DNA of 64,000 nt, from positions 62,001-126,000 of the forward strand of contig NZ_VUNZ01000007.1 of NCBI RefSeq assembly GCF_008386505.1, read 5' to 3'. This document shows, piece after piece, positions 26,153-34,553 of the stretch; the stretch's first letter is position 1, and each line of letters opens with the position of its first letter. The notes beneath the pieces were generated by a model. It saw only the letters and a program-made list of their open reading frames with translations, was not told the origin of the DNA and did not search any database. Position numbers and translations under genes: made by a program. The DNA is from Chryseobacterium sediminis (lineage in GTDB: Bacteria; Bacteroidota; Bacteroidia; Flavobacteriales; Weeksellaceae).

Positions 26153-26184
26153 GAGAACCTCGCTTTTGGCGGGGTTTTCTTTTT
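26153..26184 (+). terminator. Intrinsic terminator after susD
   Basis: GAGAACCTCGC pairs with GCGGGGTTTTC (two wobble pairs) around a short loop and is followed by T-rich sequence. Confidence 0.85.
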
Positions 26185-26230
26185 GATAATAGTAGAATGA
26201 AAATTATTTAAAAAATTTAAAATAAATAAT

Positions 26231-26272
26231 TGGAAGATTCAAAATAAATTTTAACTTTGTAATTCAAAGTTC
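26231..26272 (+). promoter_or_regulatory. Promoter overlapped by ACTTTG-N5-CAAAGT palindrome
   Basis: TTG at 26231-26233, a 19-base spacer and TAACTTTG at 26253-26260 form an ideal Bacteroidota promoter. The palindrome AACTTTGTAATTCAAAGTT (26254-26272) overlaps the -7 box and the start site, so it is well placed as a repressor site. A second copy lies at 27944-27960. Confidence 0.7.
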
Positions 26273-26277
26273 TTTTT

Positions 26278-26895
26278 ATGGATACAAAAAACTATCACGA
26301 AGACTTATCCCATATCCGTTCCATGATGGAACGGTCTTCCAGATTTATTTCTTTAAGTGGCTTATCCGGTGTTGTTGCCGGATTAACAGCAATTATTGGG
26401 GCTATATATGTGTACTTTGTTTTTCAGAGGGAGGGAATAAGCTATCTTGATGGAGAGAGAAATATTCTCGGTCCATCCCTGGTTAAAGAACTTGTTGTGA
26501 TTGGAATAGTTATTTTAGTGGTTGCTATTCTTAGTGGTTATATTTTTACAGCCCATAAAAGTAAAAAGAAAGGATTGAAGATCTGGGATGCCACTACAAA
26601 ACGGCTTTTGATTACCTTTGCGGTTCCTTTGATAGCAGGAGGTATTTTTTGCCTCGCACTTCTTTACCATCATCTTTTTGTTTTCATAGCGCCGGCTACA
26701 CTGATTTTTTATGGATTGGCATTAGTTTCAGCAGAGCGATATACATTAACAGATGTGAAATATCTGGGATATTTTGAGATTGTCCTGGGACTTATTTCTT
26801 TATTCTTTTTAGGTTGGGGATTAGTGTTTTGGGCTGTTGGTTTTGGAGTTTTGCATATTGTCTATGGATTGATTATGCATAAAAAATATAAGTAA
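26278..26895 (+). CDS. Multi-pass membrane protein of unknown function
   Basis: This 205-aa protein has a short cytoplasmic N-terminus (MDTKNYHEDLSHIRSMMERSS) and about six hydrophobic segments, for example SGLSGVVAGLTAIIGAIYVYFVF and ELVVIGIVILVVAILSGYIF. I know the type as a conserved Bacteroidota membrane protein found next to a small winged-helix regulator, but no activity is established. Its stop overlaps the ATG of the next gene by one base. The operator-like palindrome lies just upstream. Confidence 0.8.
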   Translation: MDTKNYHEDLSHIRSMMERSSRFISLSGLSGVVAGLTAIIGAIYVYFVFQREGISYLDGERNILGPSLVKELVVIGIVILVVAILSGYIFTAHKSKKKGLKIWDATTKRLLITFAVPLIAGGIFCLALLYHHLFVFIAPATLIFYGLALVSAERYTLTDVKYLGYFEIVLGLISLFFLGWGLVFWAVGFGVLHIVYGLIMHKKYK

Positions 26896-27515
26896 TGGGA
26901 ATTGGTTTTGTCATATTCATACACCTTATCTTTCTGTTTATTGTAAGCTTTATATGTGCTGTTACAAGTTGTACAATTACCTATTTTATCAGTAAAAAAG
27001 AAAGAAGAAGAAGGAAAATGATATTGGCATTTATCGCTCCGTTTGTAGGATTCTATACCTTTTATATTGTTGGAATTATTGGTTTATCCATTATATCAAA
27101 TAATAAAAAAGTAGATATTGGAATTGGTGATGCCTGGTATGTTCCTTTGAAAAATGACTATCAATTACTATTTATTGATTTGCCGGAACAAGCGGGTATT
27201 AATAAAGAAAATGGGCAGACATTAGTCTCAGAAGTGGCAAAAATGGAAGAGTATGGTAATTATATTTTTGGGAAAACTTTTGATAGCTCATACTTTTTAG
27301 TGGATACAAAAACAGATGAGGTGAAAATTTTTGATACTGAGAAAGAGTTAATTGCCTTACATAAAAATAAGAAACTTAATCTGGTAGATACCACTGAATT
27401 TTATTCAGAAAGAAAAGATAATATTATGGGCTATTGGCCTTTGTTAGTAGGATTTATATCTCTCGTTGTCAGTATTGGAGCGGTATATATATGGAGAATG
27501 ATATTAGTTTTTTAA
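26895..27515 (+). CDS. Membrane protein of unknown function
   Basis: This 206-aa protein has two N-terminal hydrophobic segments (FVIFIHLIFLFIVSFICAVTSC and ILAFIAPFVGFYTFYIVGIIG), a soluble middle part of about 100 residues and a C-terminal hydrophobic segment (YWPLLVGFISLVVSIGAVYIW). No family is recognised. It is coupled to the upstream gene by a TAATG overlap. Confidence 0.75.
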   Translation: MGIGFVIFIHLIFLFIVSFICAVTSCTITYFISKKERRRRKMILAFIAPFVGFYTFYIVGIIGLSIISNNKKVDIGIGDAWYVPLKNDYQLLFIDLPEQAGINKENGQTLVSEVAKMEEYGNYIFGKTFDSSYFLVDTKTDEVKIFDTEKELIALHKNKKLNLVDTTEFYSERKDNIMGYWPLLVGFISLVVSIGAVYIWRMILVF

Positions 27516-27630
27516 TAGTAGAAATCCGCTTGATTCATCATAAATAAAGTGTTTTAGGAAATGAGAGATTTTTTTAATCCTTATTTTTGCACCGTTTTTT
27601 AGACAAAGGAAATAATTAAGATAAATTAAA

Positions 27631-27921
27631 ATGATCAAAATAAATCAACTCAATAAAGAATTCGAAAGCCGTGTAAGACTGGGCATTATGTCCGTTCTTA
27701 TGGTCAACGACTGGGTTGATTTTTCTGAAATGAAGACCTTGTTGGAAATTACAGACGGAAATCTTGCCAGTCACAGTAATGCATTAGAGAAAGCAGGTTA
27801 TATTGAAGTGAAAAAGGAGTTTGTAGGGAAGAAACCCAAAACATCTTACCGTGTTACGCAGAACGGAAGACAGGCATTTAAAGAACATTTGGATGCTCTT
27901 GAAAAACTATTGGGACGGTAG
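27631..27921 (+). CDS. Winged-helix transcriptional regulator
   Basis: This 96-aa protein is a single winged-helix DNA-binding domain of the MarR/ArsR-like HTH_34 type. LEITDGNLASHSNALEKAGYIEVKKEFVGKKPKTSYRVTQNG (residues about 37-78) gives the recognition helix and the wing. Such one-domain regulators usually sit beside the membrane-protein genes they repress. The palindromes at 26254 and 27944, one on each side, are the likely binding sites. A -7 box TATTTTTG lies at 27582-27589. The inducer is unknown. Confidence 0.87.
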   Translation: MIKINQLNKEFESRVRLGIMSVLMVNDWVDFSEMKTLLEITDGNLASHSNALEKAGYIEVKKEFVGKKPKTSYRVTQNGRQAFKEHLDALEKLLGR

Positions 27922-27943
27922 TCCTATATTTTTTTGAAAATCA

Positions 27944-27960
27944 ACTTTGAACTACAAAGT
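27944..27960 (+). promoter_or_regulatory. ACTTTG-N5-CAAAGT palindrome, second copy
   Basis: ACTTTG (27944-27949), AACTA and CAAAGT (27955-27960) repeat the motif seen at 26254. TACTTTAT at 27960-27967 may be the -7 box it overlaps. The position, between the regulator and a run of membrane-protein genes, fits an operator. Confidence 0.6.
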
Positions 27961-27985
27961 ACTTTATAATTTAAATTTTAATGAA

Positions 27986-28276
27986 ATGATAACACAAAAA
28001 CAAAAAACAGTCACAATTTATGCCCTGCCATTGGCTTTACTATGTATTCCATTGCTGGGGAATCTATTCTCTAAAGAAGTAAACTGGTCAGCTTCAGATT
28101 TTCTGATAGCAGGAACTTTACTCTTTACAACAGCTTTTTTGATTAATCTGGTCAGAGGCAAAATCAAAAAACAAAGTAAGAAAGTCCTGATCTGCATTTT
28201 CATTCTGCTGGCTCTTGCATTGATCTGGGTGGAGCTTGCGGTAGGTATTTTCGGAAGTCCGTTTGCCGGAAGTTAA
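27986..28276 (+). CDS. Small membrane protein
   Basis: This 96-aa protein starts MITQKQKTVTIYALPLALLCI and has three hydrophobic segments. An in-frame TTG at 27947 lies within the operator-like palindrome, so the ATG at 27986 is preferred. No family is recognised. It is the first of five small genes that run to 30845 on the same strand. Confidence 0.7.
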   Translation: MITQKQKTVTIYALPLALLCIPLLGNLFSKEVNWSASDFLIAGTLLFTTAFLINLVRGKIKKQSKKVLICIFILLALALIWVELAVGIFGSPFAGS

Positions 28277-28304
28277 CTGGCTTGATTACTAATTCTAAAT
28301 AATA

Positions 28305-28601
28305 ATGAAAGATTCAGAAATAATAAATTTAGGCAAAACTGTATTTGGAGTATTTTTTTCAGTGGGAACACTTTGTCTTTTAGGAGCAATCATTACAAAG
28401 AATGACTGGTTTGCCGGAGCAGGCTATTTGTTAATCATTTTTGGAGTGCCAGTCAACTTATTATGCATATTGGGATTTTTGATAAATGGTATTATCAATA
28501 CATCAAAATTCAAAGAATGTATGATTGCCATTCTCATTTTGACAGCCAATATTCCTATTGCATTTACTTACACTCTTATAGGTCTTAGTCTTTTCGATTA
28601 A
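28305..28601 (+). CDS. Small membrane protein
   Basis: This 98-aa protein has three hydrophobic helices (TVFGVFFSVGTLCLLGAII, AGYLLIIFGVPVNLLCILGFLING, CMIAILILTANIPIAFTYTLIG). Its layout resembles the 29120 protein, including the NIPIxxxY motif near the C-terminus (NIPIAFTYTL here, NIPITVLYLY there), so the two may be paralogues. Function unknown. Confidence 0.7.
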   Translation: MKDSEIINLGKTVFGVFFSVGTLCLLGAIITKNDWFAGAGYLLIIFGVPVNLLCILGFLINGIINTSKFKECMIAILILTANIPIAFTYTLIGLSLFD

Positions 28602-28622
28602 TATTCATAAATATCAATACAT

Positions 28623-29108
28623 ATGAAAAAAATACGCGTTCAGTTTCTGCTTTTTGTCTATGACAAAACTCAAAAATTATACAGAAAATACTTTAAAAAG
28701 AAAAAAAGACAATGGCAGTTCAATGAAAAACAGCTGCTGGAATTTCAGGAAGATTCTCTGGGAAGAAAATTGGGTGAATTTTATAGAAAACACGGTTTTT
28801 CAATGATCCCTAAAATGGAAAACCACGATGTACACCACCTGATAACCGGTTGTGGGACCAATTTTGAAGATGAAATCGCCATGCAATATCTGCTCTTAGG
28901 AAATGGTAAACTCAATGCACATCTTCTGGCAGCAATCGTATTAGGAACAATTATTCTGCCTGAATATGTGAAAATTTATATCAAGGCTTATAAAAAGGGA
29001 CAGAATATGCGTGCTTTCCATCACTGGGATTTTGAAGAGCTGTTGAGCCAGAAGTATGAACATGTAATGGATTTTATTCAACAGAAAGAAACAGTTGTTC
29101 TTCATTAA
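28623..29108 (+). CDS. Coq4-like protein
   Basis: This 161-aa protein contains HDVHHLITGCGTNFEDE near residue 68, which fits the HDxxH-x11-E metal-binding motif of Coq4. The following AMQYLLLGNG helix also resembles that family. In eukaryotes and some bacteria Coq4 acts in ubiquinone synthesis. Flavobacteria normally make menaquinone, so a different role is likely here. The N-terminus is very basic (RKYFKKKKRQW). It lies between two small membrane-protein genes in the same apparent operon. Confidence 0.72.
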   Translation: MKKIRVQFLLFVYDKTQKLYRKYFKKKKRQWQFNEKQLLEFQEDSLGRKLGEFYRKHGFSMIPKMENHDVHHLITGCGTNFEDEIAMQYLLLGNGKLNAHLLAAIVLGTIILPEYVKIYIKAYKKGQNMRAFHHWDFEELLSQKYEHVMDFIQQKETVVLH

Positions 29109-29119
29109 AACGAATTACC

Positions 29120-29437
29120 ATGAAGAAAATAAAATTCAGTCCGCTTGGGAAGAGATCATTCATCATTTCTTTTCTGTTGGGAACACTTCTACTGGTTGTA
29201 TTTTGGTTAATAAGAGCGGATTTTTTTATTGAGCTGGGCTTTTATTATGTACTGGTAACCGCTGTGATTAATATGTTTATTCTTCTGCATGAGCTTATTA
29301 TCTATCTTACTGATGTTTCAGATCAGAAAGCATCGGGCAATTCAGTTTTACTTTTGCTTGTCAATATTCCGATAACAGTCTTGTATCTCTATATAATGAC
29401 ACAGTTCACCTGGATAGATGAGGTTCTCAAAATCTAA
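29120..29437 (+). CDS. Small membrane protein
   Basis: This 105-aa protein has three hydrophobic helices and the NIPITVLYLYIM motif that recalls the protein at 28305. It starts 12 bases after the Coq4-like gene. Function is unknown. Confidence 0.7.
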   Translation: MKKIKFSPLGKRSFIISFLLGTLLLVVFWLIRADFFIELGFYYVLVTAVINMFILLHELIIYLTDVSDQKASGNSVLLLLVNIPITVLYLYIMTQFTWIDEVLKI

Positions 29438-29474
29438 CTTTTTTAATCTTTTAATTTTTCAATCTTTAAATATC

Positions 29475-30845
29475 ATGAAAACACATCATTATATATTTCT
29501 TACCGCCATCCTGTTTGTCATTGTCTTCTATGATCAGGATGTTGGCCTGAACCTTGGAATTCTAGGAATCATTTATGCTGTATTAACCCTGCTTAAAACT
29601 CCTGAGAAAAATAAAACCAGAACCCTGTATTTTCTTTTTGCAACAAGCATTTTATCCAGTATTGCATTTGCTTGGTATGGGGATTTTCCCTCCTTTATCG
29701 CGGTGGTCAGTTCGCTTCTTTTGCTGGGATATAAATCAAAGAACAGAAGGTTGAAAATTCTTTTTTTGCTTCCGGTTTTTATTGTGAATTGCTGCACTTC
29801 ATTCTGCCGTTTTTTCAGTTTTGATGAATGGCTGCCCAAGAAGAATGTTCCTGGGTTATGGCAAAAGACATTCGCTTTCATTTTAATTCCTTTGGTGCTG
29901 GTTTCCGTTTTCTTTGGAATTTATTCTGCAGGAAGTGATCATTTTGCCGCTCTTTTTACAGATTATGAACTGGATATTAATTTATGGCAGGTATTCTGTC
30001 TCTCTGTATTAGGTTTTTTTATTGCCTTTAACTACTGGAACTTTGCAGTGGAAAAACTCATCTACAAAAACAACCATTTTTTGGATAATGATTTTCAAAA
30101 AGATTCCCGGATACCAAAGGCTACCTATTCCTTTCTTGATCTCAATGCCGAAAGAATGAGTGGAGTTGTCTCTTTTGTTCTGCTGAATATTTTACTGATC
30201 TTTTTTATTATTACTTACAATTATGAACAGTTTTATGAAGCCGTAAAAACACCCGTTCAGCTTTCCGAAGAAACCCATGAAAGAGTGAATGCCGTCATCA
30301 TGTCTATCATCATGGCGATTCTGGTCATCATGTTTTACTTTAAATCAGGATTTAATTTTGATCCGAAAGCGGGATTATTGAAAATCTTAGCCAAAATCTG
30401 GATTTTCCTCAATGCAGTTCTTGTTATGTCGGCTGCTGTTAAAAATTATGAGTATATCATTAATTACGCATTTACCTATAAAAGATTAGGGGTTTTTGCT
30501 TTCCTTCTGTTATCATTAATTGGTCTTGCCTTGACCTTTATTAAAATTCAAAAACAAAAAAGAAATATATTCCTTGTCAATACAATGGTTTGGTATTTCT
30601 ATGGAACCATTTTAGTGTGCAGTTACTTCAATTGGGGTGGCTTCATTACCTCTCAGAACATGAAAAGAAAAGATTTTGCAGTCAACTATCATTTAACTTC
30701 TATCAATTTCAGTGAAAAAGCCCTGTTGAAATATGCAGATGAGAAAAATGATCAGAAACTAAAAAAGACTTTGCAGACGAAAGTGAAAAAAGAAACCTCC
30801 AAAACATTCCTTTCAAAGATTATTTACTATCAGACCATTCATTAA
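29475..30845 (+). CDS. Polytopic membrane protein, DUF4173/DUF4153-like
   Basis: This 456-aa protein has about ten or more transmembrane segments. The start MKTHHYIFLTAILFVIVFYDQDVGLNLGI at 29475 is preferred to the ATG at 29418, which overlaps the previous gene and reads through AT-rich spacer. Motifs such as YTYKRLGVFAFLLLSLIGL and DLNAERMSGVVSFVLLNILL recall the DUF4173/DUF4153 group, an uncharacterised membrane family often placed beside small winged-helix regulators. It ends the operon. Confidence 0.78.
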   Translation: MKTHHYIFLTAILFVIVFYDQDVGLNLGILGIIYAVLTLLKTPEKNKTRTLYFLFATSILSSIAFAWYGDFPSFIAVVSSLLLLGYKSKNRRLKILFLLPVFIVNCCTSFCRFFSFDEWLPKKNVPGLWQKTFAFILIPLVLVSVFFGIYSAGSDHFAALFTDYELDINLWQVFCLSVLGFFIAFNYWNFAVEKLIYKNNHFLDNDFQKDSRIPKATYSFLDLNAERMSGVVSFVLLNILLIFFIITYNYEQFYEAVKTPVQLSEETHERVNAVIMSIIMAILVIMFYFKSGFNFDPKAGLLKILAKIWIFLNAVLVMSAAVKNYEYIINYAFTYKRLGVFAFLLLSLIGLALTFIKIQKQKRNIFLVNTMVWYFYGTILVCSYFNWGGFITSQNMKRKDFAVNYHLTSINFSEKALLKYADEKNDQKLKKTLQTKVKKETSKTFLSKIIYYQTIH

Positions 30846-30947
30846 TTGCAGCCGGAAAAATAAATTATTCTTTAGGATTGGAACAGTTTTAGCATTTCAT
30901 AGAACTCACCAGAATGATATGTTGATACATTCTTAAACTTAATTATT

Positions 30948-31487
30948 ATGAAAAAAAGCTTATTGTTAATTCCATTGATTATTATTTCATGTAAAAAAGA
31001 ACCTGCCGTGACCAATGTTCCGGAGAAGGATTCTACAGTTGTTACAGAAATGCCGGATTCTGTTGTAAAAGCAGATTCTGCAGCATTGAGAAAAAGAGAT
31101 TCAATCATTAACAATGCTCCGGCTACCAAAGAAGTTTTGCGTAAAGGCGTAATGAGAACTGAAAAAGAAGGACAGATCATAAGAACAGCCGATGCTACTC
31201 AGCTGCCTTTCACTTTGGGAGAAGAATTTAAAAAAGATGATCAGGAACTGGTTTTAAAACTGACGCACTACGATCGCCCGAATATCAAAGCAAAAATTTC
31301 AACCAAAGAGAAAGATTTCAATATCCGTTTCAATCAGATCAAACTTCCTAACGGAGATTATGATGGGCCTTTCGGAAGAGAAATTACTTATGAAACTCCC
31401 GGGAAAGGTGAAGTATGGCTGATTATCGGTAAAAGTAATATGGCTTCAGGAAACACGAAAGGAAGTTTTACCATAAGCGTGGAATAA
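30948..31487 (+). CDS. Hypothetical lipoprotein
   Basis: This 179-aa protein has a short lipoprotein signal (MKKSLLLIPLIIISCKKE, Cys at 15), followed by a Ser/Thr/Glu/Asp-rich linker. The C-terminal domain (about 70-179) has GPFGREITYETPGKGEVWLIIGKSNMASG, which suggests a small beta-sandwich. No family is recognised. Confidence 0.78.
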   Translation: MKKSLLLIPLIIISCKKEPAVTNVPEKDSTVVTEMPDSVVKADSAALRKRDSIINNAPATKEVLRKGVMRTEKEGQIIRTADATQLPFTLGEEFKKDDQELVLKLTHYDRPNIKAKISTKEKDFNIRFNQIKLPNGDYDGPFGREITYETPGKGEVWLIIGKSNMASGNTKGSFTISVE

Positions 31488-31546
31488 GGCCCAATCAATT
31501 TGGTACAATTTCTGCAAAATAAACTTAGAATTTTAAAATTTAAATT

Positions 31547-32059
31547 ATGAAAAATATAGTTCTAACAGCAATGGCCGCTTCAGCTGTACTTGTAAGTTGC
31601 GGAACCGTACAGTCGCTGGTTCAGAATACATTTCCATACACAACGAATGTTTTAGTGTCTACAGGTGTTCCTGCAGATAAAGAAGTTTCTTCCACTGCAA
31701 CAGCGACTAATGTACAGACATGGTTCGGAGGAAATAATAATGCAAAGATTAAAGACGTAAGAATTTCAGATGCTAAAATTTCTGTTGCATCCCCTTCGGG
31801 AGGTAATCTGAGTGCATTCAAAACCGTTAAAATATACGTTTCATCCAACGGAACAGGAGAAAGACTGATTGCATCACGCTCTAATATATCTACCAATTCT
31901 TCCAGCTTAAATCTGGACCTGAACGATACAGGATTTCTTGATGAAATTGTAAAAAGCTCAGGATTGACCGTAAGAACTGTTTACGAACTGAAGAATCAAA
32001 CCTCTTCAGACATGAACATTAAAGTAGCCCTGAATTTCAGCAGCGTTCCTGCGAAATAA
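31547..32059 (+). CDS. Hypothetical lipoprotein
   Basis: This 170-aa protein has a lipobox (AVLVSCG, Cys near 19) and a mature part rich in Ser, Thr, Asn and Val, probably all-beta. The LxxVRxxYELKNxTSSDMNIKVALNF end may form an edge strand. I do not recognise the family. It ends at a bidirectional terminator shared with the convergent protease gene. Confidence 0.78.
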   Translation: MKNIVLTAMAASAVLVSCGTVQSLVQNTFPYTTNVLVSTGVPADKEVSSTATATNVQTWFGGNNNAKIKDVRISDAKISVASPSGGNLSAFKTVKIYVSSNGTGERLIASRSNISTNSSSLNLDLNDTGFLDEIVKSSGLTVRTVYELKNQTSSDMNIKVALNFSSVPAK

Positions 32060-32080
32060 CCGGATAAAAATTAATAATAA

Positions 32081-32112
32081 AAACCCTCTTCCAGTATTCT
32101 GAAAGAGGGTTT
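32081..32112. terminator. Bidirectional terminator
   Basis: AAACCCTCTT / AAGAGGGTTT forms a 10-bp stem between the convergent genes ending at 32059 (+) and 32142 (-). Confidence 0.85.
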
Positions 32113-32141
32113 GATGTGAAGTAAAATGTATAAAAATCTTA

Positions 32142-33800
32142 TTAAAGTTTTGTGAATTTCTCAACAACTCTTCTTTGGCCTTCATTGATATTGATGATAT
32201 ATTGACTGGTAGGAAGTTGTGAAATATCAATTTTTTCATTAGACAAAACAGAACTTTTGATTACTGTACGCCCCTGCAGATTGATGATTTCAAAATCCAG
32301 TTTTTTGTTTTCCGTACTTTGAATAGCAATAGTATTGCTGGACGGATTAGGATAAATTTTAACCTCCAGCGGAGACAATGTTTTTACAGGAGTAGCAAAT
32401 TTACTCTCCAATTGCAGTATCGCATTTTTAACATTAGGTAGAGGCCCGATCTTCTGACCCGTTACAGTTCCCCCTTGAGGAATTCCCGTAGAAATTAATA
32501 GGTTTTTCATCGCAGAGGGTGTCAGGTTCTGACCTGTTGTCTGACGATAAAAAGACTGAATCAAAATTGCTGCAGAAGATACTACAGGCGTTGCAGAACT
32601 TGTACCACTGAAATAATTATAAGTCCTGTTATTATCATTGTCATATTTGGCATAAGAACCATAACCTGCAGCAAGAACACTGCTTCCCCAACCTTGAACA
32701 TCCACTCTGTTTCCATAAGTACTGAAACTTAATTTTGAATGGGTAGTATTAGGAGATCCTGCTCCTACAATGATAGCACCGCTATTTCCTCTGGCAAGAT
32801 AAGTTGCATAAAACGGATCATCCAGATTCTGATTTCCGTTACCAGCAGCAGCAATGATAATAATTCCTGAATCAGTAGCCGCTTTTGTAAGATCCCAGAT
32901 TACTTTATCGTACTCTGCGGGACAATATTGGCCATCTTTTCCTCCGGTCTGCATTTCATACAGAATAATATCGCCTGCCTGAGAAGCATTAATAGATCTG
33001 CTTACCGCAGAAGCTCTGTTGTATCCCACGGTTGTCCATTCCATATATCCTTTTATTTCAGAAGTACTGTAAGCAGCTCCTGTAAGCCCGATATTATCTT
33101 TTATTGAACCTAAAATACTCACCACGGCAGTTCCGTGGTCGCGGTAATTATTATTGGCTAATCCTGCATTCGGAGAATATCCCGGTTCAAGCTGTATAGA
33201 GTTTTGATTAGTAAGCATTTCATGAGTTTTGTAAAAACCATATTCCACATCTCTTACTCGAATATTCTGTCCCGTAATTCCTCTTGACCAGGCGTATTTT
33301 GCATTGATTCCCGGATTGTCATTCAGATAAGTCTGAATGCTTTCCAGATCAGGGGTTGCTACAAAAGCATTGACCAAAGGAGGTTCAATAGGAGTAGCGC
33401 TCATTACAGATACATATTCTATTTCAGGAAACCTTTCAAGACTATGAATGATTTTCTGAGTGGTTTCTTCATTTTGAAGAGGCAGATCAGCCTTATAGAT
33501 TCTTTTCAGTTTTTCTACAGATTCTGAAGAGTTTCCGATTGCTTTACTGCTTCTTGCCATTTCATCAAGTTTATTGTCTGTAAAATCCAGATCGTATTTA
33601 AATGAAATTTTATTTTCTCTTGAAAATCTCTCAAGATCAGCATTTCTGCTGAATGCCATTTTTTCTGAATTAATGCCCTTTGAAAAGCATACATAGATGA
33701 TGGAATTTTGATCCTGACTCAGTCTGGGCTGGCTGTCCTGACCAAAAGACAGGGAAGAGCAGAACGCAAACAATGCGAAAAGGTTGATTTTTGTTTTCAT
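32142..33800 (-). CDS. Secreted subtilisin-like S8 serine protease with T9SS sorting domain
   Basis: This 552-aa protein is a peptidase exported by the T9SS. After the signal peptide (MKTKINLFALFAFCSSLSFGQ) and a propeptide region comes the S8 domain. Its triad is readable as Asp in RVRDVEYGFY, His in YRDHGTAVVSILG and Ser in FSGTSSATPVVSSA. The oxyanion Asn lies in IIAAAGNGNQ. The C-terminal type-A sorting domain begins VKIYPNPSSNTIAI and ends VVEKFTKL. The Asp residue sits in an unusual RVRDVEYG context instead of DTG, but spacing is normal. Substrate is unknown. Confidence 0.92.
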   Translation of the reverse strand: MKTKINLFALFAFCSSLSFGQDSQPRLSQDQNSIIYVCFSKGINSEKMAFSRNADLERFSRENKISFKYDLDFTDNKLDEMARSSKAIGNSSESVEKLKRIYKADLPLQNEETTQKIIHSLERFPEIEYVSVMSATPIEPPLVNAFVATPDLESIQTYLNDNPGINAKYAWSRGITGQNIRVRDVEYGFYKTHEMLTNQNSIQLEPGYSPNAGLANNNYRDHGTAVVSILGSIKDNIGLTGAAYSTSEIKGYMEWTTVGYNRASAVSRSINASQAGDIILYEMQTGGKDGQYCPAEYDKVIWDLTKAATDSGIIIIAAAGNGNQNLDDPFYATYLARGNSGAIIVGAGSPNTTHSKLSFSTYGNRVDVQGWGSSVLAAGYGSYAKYDNDNNRTYNYFSGTSSATPVVSSAAILIQSFYRQTTGQNLTPSAMKNLLISTGIPQGGTVTGQKIGPLPNVKNAILQLESKFATPVKTLSPLEVKIYPNPSSNTIAIQSTENKKLDFEIINLQGRTVIKSSVLSNEKIDISQLPTSQYIININEGQRRVVEKFTKL

Positions 33801-34000
33801 ACTATTTTGTTAAATGGTTGTAAATCAGTTTTGATTTATACCAAAAATAATAATAAAATAAAAACAAATCACATTTTTGTGAATTTATTTTTTGTTTTTT
33901 TATTCATCCCTTATGTATAAAGACTTTCATCAATTTTTTATGATAAATTTTATCATTTTTGAAGTCTTTGAGGTTTGGAAAATATACTTGGTATGATTAC

Positions 34001-34033
34001 AAAAAACCATCCAGGATCACTGAATGGTTTTGT
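34001..34033 (-). terminator. Terminator for the dtd transcript
   Basis: AAAACCAT and ATGGTTTT form an outer stem with an inner CAG/CTG pair. Read on the minus strand it ends in a T run, as expected after dtd. Confidence 0.65.
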
Positions 34034-34095
34034 TGAGGTATTTAATTCACTGCCGGATAAGCAATGATTATATTTTGTTATCCATCTTAATGCAA

Positions 34096-34545
34096 TTAGA
34101 CTTTAGTAACCGAATCCATTACAATAGTGACAGGTCCGTCGTTGATCAGGGAAACCTTCATCTCCGCTCCGAAGATTCCACTTTCCGTTTTTAATCCGGA
34201 TTTAGTTATTTCTTCTTTAAAATAATCAAAAAGGGGGATTGCCTTATCAGGTTTTGCGGCTTTTATGAAAGACGGGCGGTTCCCTTTTTTGTAATCAGCA
34301 ATCAATGTAAACTGACTGATGCAAAGGATTTCTCCTGAAATATCCTTCACAGAAAGATTAAGTTTATCCTCTTCATCTCCAAAGATTCTTAGGTTTAAAA
34401 CCTTCTGTACAAGCCAGTCTGCATCTGTTTTTTCATCATTTTCATCCACACCTACAAGCAGCATTAATCCTTTCCCGATTTCACCAACAATTTTTCCGTC
34501 TACTTTCACGCTGGCTTCAGAGACTCTTTGTATAACGATCTTCAT
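34096..34545 (-). CDS. dtd: D-aminoacyl-tRNA deacylase
   Basis: This 149-aa protein hydrolyses D-amino acids mischarged on tRNA. It starts MKIVIQRVSEASVKVDGKIVGEIG and has the catalytic SQFTLIADYKKGNRPSF stretch near residue 77. The conserved GIFGAEMKVSLINDGPVTIVMDS forms the C-terminus, with the Gly-cisPro-like NDGPVT motif. Length is that of the family. It overlaps no neighbour and follows the Rieske-like lipoprotein gene by eight bases. Confidence 0.95.
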   Translation of the reverse strand: MKIVIQRVSEASVKVDGKIVGEIGKGLMLLVGVDENDEKTDADWLVQKVLNLRIFGDEEDKLNLSVKDISGEILCISQFTLIADYKKGNRPSFIKAAKPDKAIPLFDYFKEEITKSGLKTESGIFGAEMKVSLINDGPVTIVMDSVTKV

Positions 34546-34553
34546 TTGATATT

